A DNA stretch of 61,182 bases. Origin: Paracoccaceae bacterium (GTDB taxonomy: Bacteria; Pseudomonadota; Alphaproteobacteria; Rhodobacterales; Rhodobacteraceae). The translations under genes were made by a program, and so were the position numbers. The stretch's first letter is position 1. Each line of letters starts with the position of its first letter. The stretch spans positions 1 to 61,182 of the forward strand of contig JANSXY010000023.1 of the NCBI GenBank assembly GCA_024742695.1, written 5' to 3'. Shown here piece by piece: positions 48,818-57,478 of the stretch. The notes under the pieces were generated by a model. The model saw only the letters and a list, made by a program, of their open reading frames with translations. It searched no databases and was not told the DNA's origin.

Positions 48818-51592
48818 ATGGCAAAGAAAATGCTCATCGACGCCACCCACGCGGAGGAAACCCGCGTCGTGGTGGTCGACGGAAACAAGGTCGAGGAATT
48901 CGATTTCGAGACCGTCCACAAACGCCAGCTCGCCGGCAACATCTACCTGGCAAAGGTCACGCGGGTAGAACCCTCGCTGCAGGCCGCCTTCGTCGATTAC
49001 GGCGGCAACCGGCACGGGTTCCTGGCCTTCTCGGAAATCCATCCCGACTACTACCAGATCCCGGTCGCCGACCGGCAGGCGCTGCTCGAGGAAGAGCGCG
49101 CCTATGCCGAGTCGCTCGATGCCGAGGAAAGCCAGAGCAAGCCGCGCCGCCGGCGTCGCGGCGGTGCCAAGGCGGAAACCGCCAGGGGCGCCGACGCGGT
49201 GGCGACCGCCGAGGCGGGGACCGACGGGATCGACGGCATGGCGATCGTCGATCTCGACGGCGCCGAAGAGGCCGATGACGCGGTCGCGACCGGGGCGGAC
49301 GACGCTGAAGCCGCGGCGGCCGCCGAACCGGCCGGGACCGCCGCGGACGAGGAGGGTGTGCCTGCCGGCGAATCCGCCGCCGAACCGGCCACCGAGCAGC
49401 CGTATGTCGCCGCGGACCACGCTTCTGAAACCGATGCCGATATCGAGTCGGTCGCAGAGGAGGACGTGGCCGAGGAAATCCGCCAGCCGCGCAAGCCCAG
49501 GCCGCGGAAATACAAGATACAGGAGGTGATCAAGGTCCGGCAGATCATGCTGGTCCAGGTCGTCAAGGAAGAGCGCGGCAACAAGGGCGCGGCGCTGACC
49601 ACCTACCTGTCGCTGGCAGGCCGCTACTGTGTCCTGATGCCCAACACCGCGCGCGGCGGCGGGATCAGCCGCAAGATCACCAACGCGGCGGATCGCAAGA
49701 AGCTCAAGGAAATCGCCTCTGAACTCGAGGTGCCGGAAGGCGCCGGGCTGATCATCCGCACCGCGGGCAGCCAGCGCACCAAGACCGAGATCAAGCGCGA
49801 CTACGAATACCTGATGCGGCTTTGGGAACAGATCCGCGACCTGACCCTGAAATCGATTGCCCCGGCGCCGATCTACGAGGAAGGCGATCTGATCAAGCGC
49901 ACGATCCGCGACCTGTACAACAAGGATATCGACGAGGTTCTCGTCGAGGGCGACACGGGCTATCGCGCGGCCAAGGACTTCATGAAGATGATCATGCCGT
50001 CCCACGCCAAGAACGTGAAGCACTACGGCGAGGCGATGCCGCTGTTCGCGCGCTACCAGGTGGAAAGCTACCTCGCCGGGATGTTCAACCCGACCGTGCA
50101 GCTGAAGTCCGGCGGCTACATCGTGATCGGCGTTACCGAGGCGCTGGTGGCGATCGACGTGAACTCGGGCCGGGCCACGAAGGAAGGCTCGATCGAGGAA
50201 ACCGCGCTCAAGACCAATCTCGAGGCCGCCGAGGAAGTGGCGCGACAGTTGCGGCTGCGCGACCTCGCGGGCCTGATCGTGATCGACTTCATCGACATGG
50301 AGGAACGGCGCAACAACGCCGCGGTCGAGAAGCGGCTGAAGGAAAAGCTCAAGACCGACCGTGCGCGCATCCAGGTCGGTCGGATTTCCGGCTTCGGGCT
50401 GCTGGAGATGAGCCGCCAGCGGCTGCGGCCGGGGATGCTGGAGGCGACGACCTCGCCCTGTCCGCATTGCCACGGGACCGGGATCATCCGCTCCGACGAA
50501 AGCCTCGCGCTGGCGATCCTGCGCCAGCTGGAAGAGGAAGGCACCCGGAAGCGGTCGCGCGAGGTGCTGCTGCGCGCGCCCGTCACGGTGGTCAACTACC
50601 TCGTCAACCACAAGCGCGAGCACATCGCCCAGATCGAGGCGCGTTATGGCCTGTCGGTTCGGCTTGAGGCCGATACCGCGCTGGTCAGCCCCGATTTCGT
50701 GATCGAGAAGTTCAAGACCGCGACGCGGGTGGTGCCCGAAGCCAGCCACGCGGTGGTATCCGCCGATGCCTCGCTGATGGAGGATCTCGACGAGGAAGAG
50801 ATCGTCGAGGAGGCCGAGGAACCGGAGGAAGAAACCGCGGCGGAGCCCCGTTCCGAGGAGGAGGCGCCGCGCAAGAAGAAGCGCCGGCGCCGTCGCCGGC
50901 GTCGCGGCGGGGCCGACGAGGCCGGGGCCGAGACCCAGGACGAGGCCGCGGAGGCCGGCGCGGCGGAGGCCGCGGAGGATGATGGCGGCGATGCCGAAGC
51001 GGCCGAGACCGTGGCGGAAGCTGCGGAAGAGCCGGCGAAGCCGCGGCGTCGCAGCCGGCGCGGCAAGGCCGCGGCCGACGAGGGCGCGGGAGCCGAGGAT
51101 GCCGCAGCGGCGGCGCAGGCCGAAGCCGTGGCGGAGGTGACGGAACCGGCGGCGGAGGCCCCGGCCGACGCCGAGCCGGCCGAGCCGGCCAAGCCCAAGC
51201 GCGCGCGCCGCAGCCGCAGCAGCAAGGCCAAGGAGGCGGCCGAACCCGTTGCGGAGACGCCGCCTGTGGCCGAACCTGCCGAGGCCGAGGCCGGGGCGGA
51301 CGCGCCGAAACCCGCGCCGAAGCGGCGCAGCCGCAAGAAACCGGCGGCGGACCCCGCGCCGGAGACGGTTGCAGAGGTCGCGGCCGCCGCGCCGGCGCCC
51401 GAACCGGAGCCGGAACCGGAACCGGAACTGGAGGTCGCCGTGGCCGCGGCGCCGGTGCCGATGCCCGATCCGGCGCCCGCGGCGGCGACCGAGGCGGCGC
51501 AACCCGACCCGTCCGAGGCCGAGGCCCCCGCGCCGGAACCGGAGACGAAGAACAAGCCGAAGCGCCGCGGCTGGTGGTCCCTGGCGCGCTGA
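48818..51592 (+). CDS. rne: Ribonuclease E
   Basis: This 924-residue endonuclease starts mRNA decay and processes rRNA and tRNA. It has MAKKMLIDATHAEETRVVVV, an S1 RNA-binding domain split by an acidic, low-complexity insertion (about 90-233) before KIQEVIKVRQIMLVQVVKEE, the 5'-sensor/RNase H parts, and the DNase I-like catalytic domain with VAIDVNSGRA (Asp447) and LIVIDFIDMEERR (Asp490). The Zn-link is CPHCHGTG (548-555). The C-terminal 250 residues are disordered, alternating acidic runs and Arg/Lys-rich runs (KKKRRRRRRRR), the scaffold that binds RNA and degradosome partners. The ATG at 48818 has GGTGGAAAGAC upstream; the longer frame from 48536 crosses the leader. Insertion and tail are typical of alphaproteobacteria. 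Confidence 0.96.
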   Translation: MAKKMLIDATHAEETRVVVVDGNKVEEFDFETVHKRQLAGNIYLAKVTRVEPSLQAAFVDYGGNRHGFLAFSEIHPDYYQIPVADRQALLEEERAYAESLDAEESQSKPRRRRRGGAKAETARGADAVATAEAGTDGIDGMAIVDLDGAEEADDAVATGADDAEAAAAAEPAGTAADEEGVPAGESAAEPATEQPYVAADHASETDADIESVAEEDVAEEIRQPRKPRPRKYKIQEVIKVRQIMLVQVVKEERGNKGAALTTYLSLAGRYCVLMPNTARGGGISRKITNAADRKKLKEIASELEVPEGAGLIIRTAGSQRTKTEIKRDYEYLMRLWEQIRDLTLKSIAPAPIYEEGDLIKRTIRDLYNKDIDEVLVEGDTGYRAAKDFMKMIMPSHAKNVKHYGEAMPLFARYQVESYLAGMFNPTVQLKSGGYIVIGVTEALVAIDVNSGRATKEGSIEETALKTNLEAAEEVARQLRLRDLAGLIVIDFIDMEERRNNAAVEKRLKEKLKTDRARIQVGRISGFGLLEMSRQRLRPGMLEATTSPCPHCHGTGIIRSDESLALAILRQLEEEGTRKRSREVLLRAPVTVVNYLVNHKREHIAQIEARYGLSVRLEADTALVSPDFVIEKFKTATRVVPEASHAVVSADASLMEDLDEEEIVEEAEEPEEETAAEPRSEEEAPRKKKRRRRRRRRGGADEAGAETQDEAAEAGAAEAAEDDGGDAEAAETVAEAAEEPAKPRRRSRRGKAAADEGAGAEDAAAAAQAEAVAEVTEPAAEAPADAEPAEPAKPKRARRSRSSKAKEAAEPVAETPPVAEPAEAEAGADAPKPAPKRRSRKKPAADPAPETVAEVAAAAPAPEPEPEPEPELEVAVAAAPVPMPDPAPAAATEAAQPDPSEAEAPAPEPETKNKPKRRGWWSLAR

Positions 51593-51614
51593 TCGGCGCA
51601 CTGCGACATTCCGT

Positions 51615-51638
51615 CCACGCCGATGTGACACGGCGTGG
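51615..51638 (+). terminator. Hairpin after the RNase E gene, weak terminator candidate
   Basis: CCACGCCG and CGGCGTGG form a perfect 8-bp stem around an 8-base loop, 23 bp after the RNase E stop and before ccdA. No U-run follows, so it may pause or partially end transcription only. Confidence 0.35.
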
Positions 51639-51675
51639 GCGTGACGCGGGGGGGCGGATCGGCTAGGTCTGGGCC

Positions 51676-52431
51676 ATGTTCGGGATCGACATCATCGATG
51701 CGGGTCTGCTGGCGGGTGCCTTCGTGGCGCTGCTGGCCGGCGTGCTGTCGTTCCTGTCGCCCTGCGTCCTGCCGATCGTGCCGCCCTACCTGGCCTACAT
51801 GAGCGGGATCAGCGTGAGCGAGATGACCGCGGGCGGCGCGGCGGCGCGGCGGCGCACGGTGCTGCCGGCGGTGTTCTTCGTGCTGGGCCTGTCGACTGTC
51901 TTCCTGCTCCTTGGTTTCGCGGCCTCGACCTTCGGGCGGTTCTTCCTGACCAACCAGGAATGGTTCACCCGCGCCTCGGGCGCGGTGGTGATCGTGCTGG
52001 GGCTGCATTTCCTGCATGTGATCCGGATTCCGATCTTCGACCGCGAGGCGCGGATCGACGCGGGCGACCGCGGCGGATCGGCGCTGGGCGCCTATGTGCT
52101 GGGCCTGGCCTTCGCCTTCGGCTGGACGCCGTGCATCGGCCCGCAACTGGGCGCGATCCTGTCGCTGGCGGCGTCCGAGGCCTCGGTGACGCGCGGCACC
52201 ACGCTATTGGCGGTCTATGCGCTGGGGCTGGGGCTGCCGTTCCTGCTGGCGGCGATCTTCATCGACCGGGCGACCGGGGTGATGAACCGGCTGAAGCGGC
52301 ACATGGGCCTGATCGAGCGGGCGATGGGGCTTTTGCTGATCGCCGTGGGGCTGGCGCTGATCACCGGCGCGTTCACACGGTTCTCGTGGTGGCTGCTGGA
52401 GACGTTTCCGGGGCTGGCGATGCTGGGCTAG
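51676..52431 (+). CDS. ccdA: CcdA-type thiol-electron transfer membrane protein
   Basis: This 251-residue protein with six membrane helices carries electrons from cytoplasmic thioredoxin to the periplasm for cytochrome c maturation. The two redox cysteines sit in FLSPCVLPIVPPYLAYMSG and GWTPCIGPQLGAILSLA, the family signatures. The length and topology are standard for CcdA (short DsbD core). The ATG at 51676 was used. No other cytochrome c maturation gene is adjacent; in related bacteria ccdA often stands near trg genes, which are 8 kb to the right here. Confidence 0.94.
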   Translation: MFGIDIIDAGLLAGAFVALLAGVLSFLSPCVLPIVPPYLAYMSGISVSEMTAGGAAARRRTVLPAVFFVLGLSTVFLLLGFAASTFGRFFLTNQEWFTRASGAVVIVLGLHFLHVIRIPIFDREARIDAGDRGGSALGAYVLGLAFAFGWTPCIGPQLGAILSLAASEASVTRGTTLLAVYALGLGLPFLLAAIFIDRATGVMNRLKRHMGLIERAMGLLLIAVGLALITGAFTRFSWWLLETFPGLAMLG

Positions 52432-52471
52432 GGCGCGCCGCGTCCGGTCCGCGCGCTTGCGCAGGCCGCCG

Positions 52472-52687
52472 TCACCGCCCCCGGTAGTGCCGCAGCACGT
52501 GCAACCGGATCGCCGTGGCCAGCCCGGTGTCCGGGGCGCGCGCCGCGTCGATCTCGGCCGCCAGCGCGTTGACGGCCAGCCCGCGCTGCGCGGCGATCTC
52601 TCGAAAGGCCGCCCAGAACTCTGGTTCCAGCGAGACCGAGGTGCGGTGCCCGGCCAGCGTCAGCGAATGCTTTTCCGGCCGGGTCAT
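52472..52687 (-). CDS. Small ribbon-helix-helix protein
   Basis: This 71-residue protein shows a ribbon-helix-helix pattern: HRTSVSLEPEFWAAFREIA gives the beta strand and first helix, and RGLAVNALAAEIDAAR the second helix. It matches the RHH_4-type family common in alphaproteobacteria. It probably binds DNA as a dimer. Its ATG at 52687 overlaps the DUF4169 stop by 4 bp, and it is the last gene after fumC. It ends near ccdA, which runs the other way. The target is unknown; autoregulation is the simplest guess. Confidence 0.78.
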   Translation of the reverse strand: MTRPEKHSLTLAGHRTSVSLEPEFWAAFREIAAQRGLAVNALAAEIDAARAPDTGLATAIRLHVLRHYRGR

Positions 52688-52887
52688 TCCCCGTCGCCGG
52701 GCTCGCGCGGGCCGGGGTCGCGGCGATGGGCATCGAGAAGGGCGCGGGCCTTGTCGGCCCGGGCCTGCGCCAGCGATTTCTCGGCCTTGCCCTGTCCGTG
52801 CCGGGCGGCGTTGGCATCCGCCGCCGCCCGTTTCTTCGCCCGCTCGCGCGTCTTGCGGGCCTGCCGCAGGTTGACCGTCTCGCCCAT
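52684..52887 (-). CDS. DUF4169 small basic protein
   Basis: This 67-residue protein begins [20 protein letters not shown], the pattern of DUF4169, and is almost entirely charged helix (Arg, Lys, Ala, Glu) without membrane segment. No function is known. It shares one base with the stop of fumC (TGATG) and overlaps the RHH gene by 4 bp, so fumC, this gene and the RHH gene form a tight operon. The combination of DUF4169 and a small RHH protein recurs in Rhodobacterales, by recollection. Confidence 0.82.
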   Translation of the reverse strand: MGETVNLRQARKTRERAKKRAAADANAARHGQGKAEKSLAQARADKARALLDAHRRDPGPREPGDGE

Positions 52888-54281
52888 CAGTCCGACGGGC
52901 CGATCATCTGCTCGGGCCGCACGATCCGGTCGAAGGTTTCCTCGTCGACGAACCCCAGCGCGATCGCCTCTTCCTTCAGCGTGGTGCCGTTCCTGTGCGC
53001 GGTCTTGGCGACCTTGGTGGCGTTGTCGTAGCCGATCGTCGGCGCGAGCGCGGTGACCAGCATCAGCGATTCCCGCATCAGCTTGTCGATCCGCTGGGTA
53101 TTGGCGACCGTGCCCACCACCATGTTGTCGGTGAACGACCCCGCGGCATCGCCCAGCAGCTGCATGGATTGCAGCACGTTGTAGGACATCATCGGGTTGT
53201 AGACATTTAGTTCGAAATGCCCCTGGCTGCCGGCGAAGCCCACCGCGGCGTCGTTGCCCATCACATGCGCGCAGACCATCGTCAGCGCCTCGGCCTGCGT
53301 CGGGTTCACCTTGCCCGGCATGATCGACGATCCCGGCTCGTTCTCCGGCAGGATCAACTCGCCCAGGCCCGACCGGGGACCGGACCCCAGAAGCCGCATG
53401 TCGTTGGCGATCTTGAACAGGCTCGCCGCGACGGTTTTCAGCGCGCCCGAGAACATCACCATCGCGTCATGCGCGGCCAGCGCCTCGAACTTGTTCGGCG
53501 CGGTGACGAAGGGCAGGCCGGTGATCCGGGCGATCTCCGCCGCCACCCGAACGTCCCAGCCCTTCTTCGTGTTCAGCCCGGTGCCGACGGCGGTGCCGCC
53601 CTGCGCCAGTTCGTAGATCTGCGGCAGGCACATCTCGATCCGCTTGATGCCCATCGCGACCTGGTGCGCGTAACCGCCGAATTCCTGCCCCAGCGTCAGC
53701 GGCGTCGCGTCCTGCGTATGGGTGCGGCCGATCTTGATGATGCCCGCGAATTCCTCCGACTTCGCCACCAGCGCTGCGTGCAGCTTCCCGAGCCCCGGCA
53801 ACAGCACGTCGCGCGCCAGCATCCCGATGGCGACATGCATCGCGGTCGGGAACGTGTCGTTCGAGGACTGGCCCATGTTGCAGTGGTCGTTGGGATGGAC
53901 CGGCGTCTTCGATCCCATCTCGCCGCCCATCATCTCGATGGCGCGGTTCGAGATCACCTCGTTGGCGTTCATGTTCGACTGGGTGCCCGATCCGGTCTGC
54001 CACACGACGAGCGGGAAATTGTCGTCGAACCGGCCGTCGATCACTTCCTGCGCCGCGGCGGCGATGGCGTCGGCGATCTCGGGTTTCATGTCGCCCTGCG
54101 CCTTGTTCACCAGCGCGCAGGCCATCTTGATGACGCCGAGCGCGCGGACGATCGGCACCGGCTGGCGTTCCCAGCCGATCGGGAAGTTCATGATCGACCG
54201 CTGGGTCTGCGCGCCCCAGTACTTGTCGGCGGGCACCTCGAGCGGGCCGAAGCTGTCGGTTTCGGTGCGGGTCTGGGTCAT
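52887..54281 (-). CDS. fumC: Class II fumarate hydratase
   Basis: This 464-residue iron-free fumarase interconverts fumarate and malate in the citric acid cycle. It shows [68 protein letters not shown] with the catalytic His, [10 protein letters not shown] and the superfamily signature [15 protein letters not shown] with the catalytic Ser. Its length is standard. I chose ATG 54281 because GAGGAGGCTTCC lies just upstream; the in-frame ATG at 54356 would add an unrelated segment. Two small genes follow in the same operon. Confidence 0.97.
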   Translation of the reverse strand: MTQTRTETDSFGPLEVPADKYWGAQTQRSIMNFPIGWERQPVPIVRALGVIKMACALVNKAQGDMKPEIADAIAAAAQEVIDGRFDDNFPLVVWQTGSGTQSNMNANEVISNRAIEMMGGEMGSKTPVHPNDHCNMGQSSNDTFPTAMHVAIGMLARDVLLPGLGKLHAALVAKSEEFAGIIKIGRTHTQDATPLTLGQEFGGYAHQVAMGIKRIEMCLPQIYELAQGGTAVGTGLNTKKGWDVRVAAEIARITGLPFVTAPNKFEALAAHDAMVMFSGALKTVAASLFKIANDMRLLGSGPRSGLGELILPENEPGSSIMPGKVNPTQAEALTMVCAHVMGNDAAVGFAGSQGHFELNVYNPMMSYNVLQSMQLLGDAAGSFTDNMVVGTVANTQRIDKLMRESLMLVTALAPTIGYDNATKVAKTAHRNGTTLKEEAIALGFVDEETFDRIVRPEQMIGPSD

Positions 54282-54340
54282 CGCGGAAGCCTCCTCACGA
54301 ACGTGGGGACGTCTTACGCGGGGGGAGGGGATTCGGCAAT

Positions 54341-54360
54341 CGGTATGCGGCTGCATACCG
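54341..54360. promoter_or_regulatory. Perfect hairpin or operator between sspB and fumC
   Basis: CGGTATGC-GGCT-GCATACCG is a perfect 8-bp inverted repeat with a 4-base centre, lying 20 bp after the sspB stop and 60 bp before the fumC start (both minus strand). No U-run follows on the minus strand, so it may be an operator as well as a weak terminator. Confidence 0.4.
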
Positions 54361-54380
54361 CGGAGGGCGCGGGCGAGAGC

Positions 54381-54845
54381 CTACTTGCGGAAACTGTCGA
54401 GGCTGACGACCTCGGCATCCTTGCGCGGCACGTCGTCCCCGGCGACCTCGATATCGCCGGGATCGTCGTCTTCTTCCTCGTCGTCGTCCTCGTCATGCGT
54501 TTCGAAGCGCAGGCCGAATTCCACCGACGGGTCCACGAAGGTGCGGATCGCGTCGAACGGGATGTAAAGGGATTCCGGCGTGTCGCCGAAATTCAGCGTC
54601 ACGGCGAAGCCCTCGTCCTCCACGGTGAGGCCGTCGAACCAGTGCTGCATCACCACCGTCATTTCCTCGGGATAGCGGGCGCGCAGCCAGTCGGCCAGTT
54701 GCGCCTCGGGATGGCGGGTGTCGAAGGTGATGAAGAAATGATGCTCGCCCGGCAGCCCGGTTTCGGCCACCTGGCGCAGCACGTCCTGAATGAGCCCGCG
54801 CATCGCGCGGTGCATCAGGTTGCCGTAATCGATGCTGCGGGCCAT
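54381..54845 (-). CDS. sspB: SspB-family ClpXP adaptor protein
   Basis: This 154-residue protein binds SsrA-tagged and other substrates and delivers them to ClpXP. It begins ARSIDYGNLMHRAMRGLIQD, continues GEHHFFITFDTRHPEAQLAD and TVVMQHWFDGLTV, the alphaproteobacterial SspB pattern, then an acidic disordered linker (DEDDDEEEDDD). It ends EVVSLDSFRK, the ClpX-binding tail. The ATG at 54845 has GGAGGGCG upstream. The tmRNA gene, which makes the tag this adaptor reads, lies only about 0.9 kb away. Confidence 0.9.
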   Translation of the reverse strand: MARSIDYGNLMHRAMRGLIQDVLRQVAETGLPGEHHFFITFDTRHPEAQLADWLRARYPEEMTVVMQHWFDGLTVEDEGFAVTLNFGDTPESLYIPFDAIRTFVDPSVEFGLRFETHDEDDDEEEDDDPGDIEVAGDDVPRKDAEVVSLDSFRK

Positions 54846-54974
54846 CGCGCCCTCCGCCGTCTCGTTGGTCCGAGCATAGGGGATTCGGTTCGGATTGAAA
54901 GAGGGCGGGGACGCGATTGCGCGGCGGCGGGGGCGGCGGGCGGCGGCCACCGGAACGGCGCGCGGCGGCGCGCG

Positions 54975-55661
54975 TCAGCCCGTCGGCCGCGCCAGTTCGC
55001 GCAGGATCTTGGCGCGCAGCGTTGGTTCGTAATCGCCCAGGCCCCGCGCCGTCATCACGAAGCCGCCGGGGGTGATGACGTGGCGGCGGTAGAATTGCGT
55101 CGTGGGGGTCGAGGCGCCCATGTCCTCGATCGCCAGCCCGTTGATGATGATGCCGGCCCGGTGCGCCGCGGCGCTGGCCTGCGCCGTCGATCCGCCGGCG
55201 TTCTGCGGCCCGTCGCCGGAAATGTCGATGACCCGGCGCCCGCAATCGGCCACCGCCTCGAACAGGCCGGCGGCGAAGCCGATCAGGTCGCCCGGCGCGG
55301 TGTCGGAGCCGTCGAAGGCGCGCGGCGCCTCGGCCGCCGCAGCGGCATAGCGGGAAACCTCCGCCCGGCTCAGCATCCGCCGCCAGGGCAGCACCACCGC
55401 CTGCTGGCCGGCGCCGGACCAGTGCACCACGGTCAGCGCCACCTGGCCGGTGACCAGCGCATCGGCCACCGCGCCGTCCGACAGCGCGCGGGCGATGCCC
55501 TGTTGCTGCAGCACGTATTCGCCCCGGTCGATCGAGCCCGAGACATCGACGGCCAGCACCAGCGCCGTCTCGCAGGCGCGGACGGGGGCGAGGCCGGCCA
55601 AAACGGCCAGGGCAAGGGCGGCGGCGCGCAGCGACGGCGGCGGGGCGGAACGGCGGGACAT
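54975..55661 (-). CDS. DUF1194 protein with von Willebrand factor A fold
   Basis: This 228-residue protein has a signal peptide (RAAALALAVLAGLAPVRA) followed by a vWA-like domain with the MIDAS-type motif AVDVSGSID (DxSxS) and later VIDISGDGPQN. It matches DUF1194, a family of exported proteins in alphaproteobacteria without known function; the motif suggests metal-dependent protein binding in the periplasm. The ATG at 55661 starts a proper signal sequence; the longer frame to 55739 does not. It ends 129 bp upstream of the sspB start codon on the same strand. Confidence 0.83.
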   Translation of the reverse strand: MSRRSAPPPSLRAAALALAVLAGLAPVRACETALVLAVDVSGSIDRGEYVLQQQGIARALSDGAVADALVTGQVALTVVHWSGAGQQAVVLPWRRMLSRAEVSRYAAAAAEAPRAFDGSDTAPGDLIGFAAGLFEAVADCGRRVIDISGDGPQNAGGSTAQASAAAHRAGIIINGLAIEDMGASTPTTQFYRRHVITPGGFVMTARGLGDYEPTLRAKILRELARPTG

Positions 55662-55749
55662 GGCGGCGATGATGCCGGGCCGCCGCGCGCGCCGCAAGCG
55701 TCCGGCGAGGGGGAAACGGCGGCGGGATCGGCACGGCAAGGCAAGGGGA

Positions 55750-56070
55750 AGGTGCAGGCTTCTGTTGCCAGGCGCCTGCGAGCCCCGCCTTACGCTGCTA
55801 GGCGCAAGGGCTTGAGGTTTCGGTTACCCGAGCTGCATTACGCAGCCAGAGCCACCGGAGCACGGTTGTCGTTGGCAACTGTACTTTGCGGACCGATAAC
55901 GGTGGTACCTCACCGAGCGAAAGCCATCCCCTTTACACGTTCGTCGATCCTGTTTCGGCCCCAATGTCCCCCAACGAAGGGTCTTTGGTGGAGCCGCCGG
56001 GTACCGCCCCCGGGTCCGATCCGCTTATTACGGGCGCGTTTATCGCCATAGATCCGGGCGAACCCGGAAC
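55750..56070 (-). ncRNA. ssrA: Two-piece (circularly permuted) tmRNA, ssrA precursor
   Basis: The tag frame reads GCC AAC GAC AAC CGT GCT and on to TAA (55876-55838), giving the peptide ANDNRAPVALAA. The coding piece starts GGGGCCGAAACAGGATCGAC at 55962, the usual 5' end of tmRNA. The acceptor piece lies upstream in the transcript: its 3' end is CGGCTCC plus A-CCA (CCA ends at 55986). GGGGCCG and CGGCTCC pair with a G3-U70 wobble, the alanine identity pair. A T-arm stem (CCGGG/CCCGG) precedes the acceptor strand. The 23-nt spacer between CCA and GGGG would be removed during maturation. Outer ends (55750, 56070) are estimates. The RNA rescues stalled ribosomes and tags proteins for ClpXP. Confidence 0.93.
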
Positions 56071-56076
56071 GCTTCG

Positions 56077-56105
56077 AATATAGGGGCGCGGCGCGGCTGC
56101 CGCAA
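56077..56105 (-). promoter_or_regulatory. Promoter of the tmRNA gene
   Basis: On the minus strand TTGCGG (56105-56100) and TATATT (56082-56077) are spaced by 17 bp, just upstream of the acceptor piece. This is one of the better sigma-70-like promoters in the window and sets the estimated start near 56070. Confidence 0.6.
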
Positions 56106-56182
56106 GCGCCGCGCGGATGCTCGACACCGGCGCGCGTTGCCCGCATGATCCGCCCGCGTCGACCAATACGAAAGGCAGGCCA

Positions 56183-57418
56183 GTGAGCGTTCCCGAACTC
56201 GATCTCGATTTCGTCCGCAGCCAGTTCCCGGCCTTCTCGGTGCCCGGGCTTTCCGACCAGGCGTTCTTCGAGAATGCCGGCGGATCCTATGCCTGCGGGC
56301 CGGTGATCGACCGGCTGACGCGGTTCTACCGCGAGCGCAAGGTGCAGCCCTACGGCCCCTACGGCGCCGCGCAGGCCGGCGGCGCCGAGATGGACGAGGC
56401 GCGCCTGCGCCTGGCGTCGATCCTGGGGGTGGAGACCGACGAGGTCAGCTTCGGCCCCTCGACCACCGCCAATACCTACGTGCTGGCGCAGGCGTTTCGC
56501 CGTGGGCTGGAACCCGGCGCGGCGATCGTGGTGACCAACCAGGATCACGAGGCGAATTCCGGCCCCTGGCGGCGGCTGGCCGACGAGGGGATCGAGGTTC
56601 GGGAATGGCGGATCGATCCGGCCACCGGGCATCTCGACCCGACCGATCTTGCCGCGCTGCTGGCCGATGGCAGGGTGCGGCTGGTCTGTTTCCCGCATTG
56701 CTCGAACGTCGTGGCCGAGGTGAACCCGGTGGCCGAGATCGCGGCGATGGCGCGCGAGGCCGGCGCGGCAAGCTGCGTCGACGGGGTCAGCTATGCCCCG
56801 CACGGGCTGCCCGACGTGGGTGCGCTGGGCGCCGACATCTACCTGTTCTCCGCCTACAAGACCTACGGCCCGCACCAGGGGATCATGGTGATCCGCCGCG
56901 CGCTGGGCGAGGCGCTGCCGAACCAGGGCCACTGGTTCAACGCCGACACGCTTTACAAGCGCTTCACGCCGGCCGGGCCGGACCATGCCCAGGTCGCCGC
57001 CTGCGCAGGGATCGCGGATTACCTCGACGCGCTGCATGACCGGCATTTCCCGCCCGAGGCGGATGCACGGGTCCGTGGCCGGCGCGTGCATGACCTGATG
57101 CGCGCGCATGAAATCAGCCTGTTGCAGCCGCTTCTTGACGCGGTGTCGCAACGCAACGCGGTGCGCCTGATCGGCCCGGCGGAGGCCGCGCGCCGCGCGC
57201 CGACGGTGGCGCTGTCGCTGAACCGCCCGGCGGCGGCGGTCGCCGCGGCGCTGGCGCGCATGGGGATCAACTGCGATGGCGGCGATTTCTACGCGGTTCG
57301 CCCGCTCGCGGCGATGGGCGTGGATATCGACCACGGCGTGCTGCGGCTGTCGTTCGTGCACTACACCGGCGCCGGCGATGTCGCGCGGCTGATCGCGGCG
57401 CTCGACGAGGTGCTCTGA
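56183..57418 (+). CDS. Aminotransferase class V, cysteine-desulfurase-like (VC1184 subfamily), no catalytic Cys loop
   Basis: This 411-residue PLP enzyme has the SufS-like fold: GPSTTANTYVLAQAF, NQDHEANSGPW (His122), SCVDGVSYAPH (Asp200) and the PLP lysine in LFSAYKTYGPHQG (Lys226). True desulfurases carry a Cys in a loop such as RxGHHCAQP; here the matching segment reads GINCDGGDFYAVRPLAAMG, without Cys at that place. It is therefore probably not a desulfurase and its reaction is unknown. The GTG at 56183, with AAAGGCAGG upstream, gives the natural N-terminus; the ATG frame from 56117 runs towards the tmRNA promoter. It stands alone. Confidence 0.82.
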   Translation: MSVPELDLDFVRSQFPAFSVPGLSDQAFFENAGGSYACGPVIDRLTRFYRERKVQPYGPYGAAQAGGAEMDEARLRLASILGVETDEVSFGPSTTANTYVLAQAFRRGLEPGAAIVVTNQDHEANSGPWRRLADEGIEVREWRIDPATGHLDPTDLAALLADGRVRLVCFPHCSNVVAEVNPVAEIAAMAREAGAASCVDGVSYAPHGLPDVGALGADIYLFSAYKTYGPHQGIMVIRRALGEALPNQGHWFNADTLYKRFTPAGPDHAQVAACAGIADYLDALHDRHFPPEADARVRGRRVHDLMRAHEISLLQPLLDAVSQRNAVRLIGPAEAARRAPTVALSLNRPAAAVAAALARMGINCDGGDFYAVRPLAAMGVDIDHGVLRLSFVHYTGAGDVARLIAALDEVL

Positions 57419-57420
57419 CC

Positions 57421-57450
57421 GGGCCGAGTGATGCGGGGCCGAGTGATCCG
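57421..57450. repeat. Short tandem duplication before the photolyase gene
   Basis: GGGCCGAGTGATGCG is followed at once by GGGCCGAGTGATCCG, differing at one of 15 positions. It lies in the 60-bp gap between the aminotransferase-V gene and the photolyase gene. Probably a replication-slippage product; a regulatory role is not evident. Confidence 0.5.
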
Positions 57451-57478
57451 GCGGCGCGGTTCGTGCGTTAGGTTATCC

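Noticed and set aside
48548-51631. 1027-codon minus-strand frame opposite RNase E
   Set aside because: Antisense shadow. The plus strand has complete RNase E catalytic and zinc motifs.
55910-57361. 483-codon minus-strand frame crossing the tmRNA gene and the aminotransferase-V gene
   Set aside because: It is a shadow; the underlying sequence is a folded tmRNA and a plus-strand PLP enzyme.
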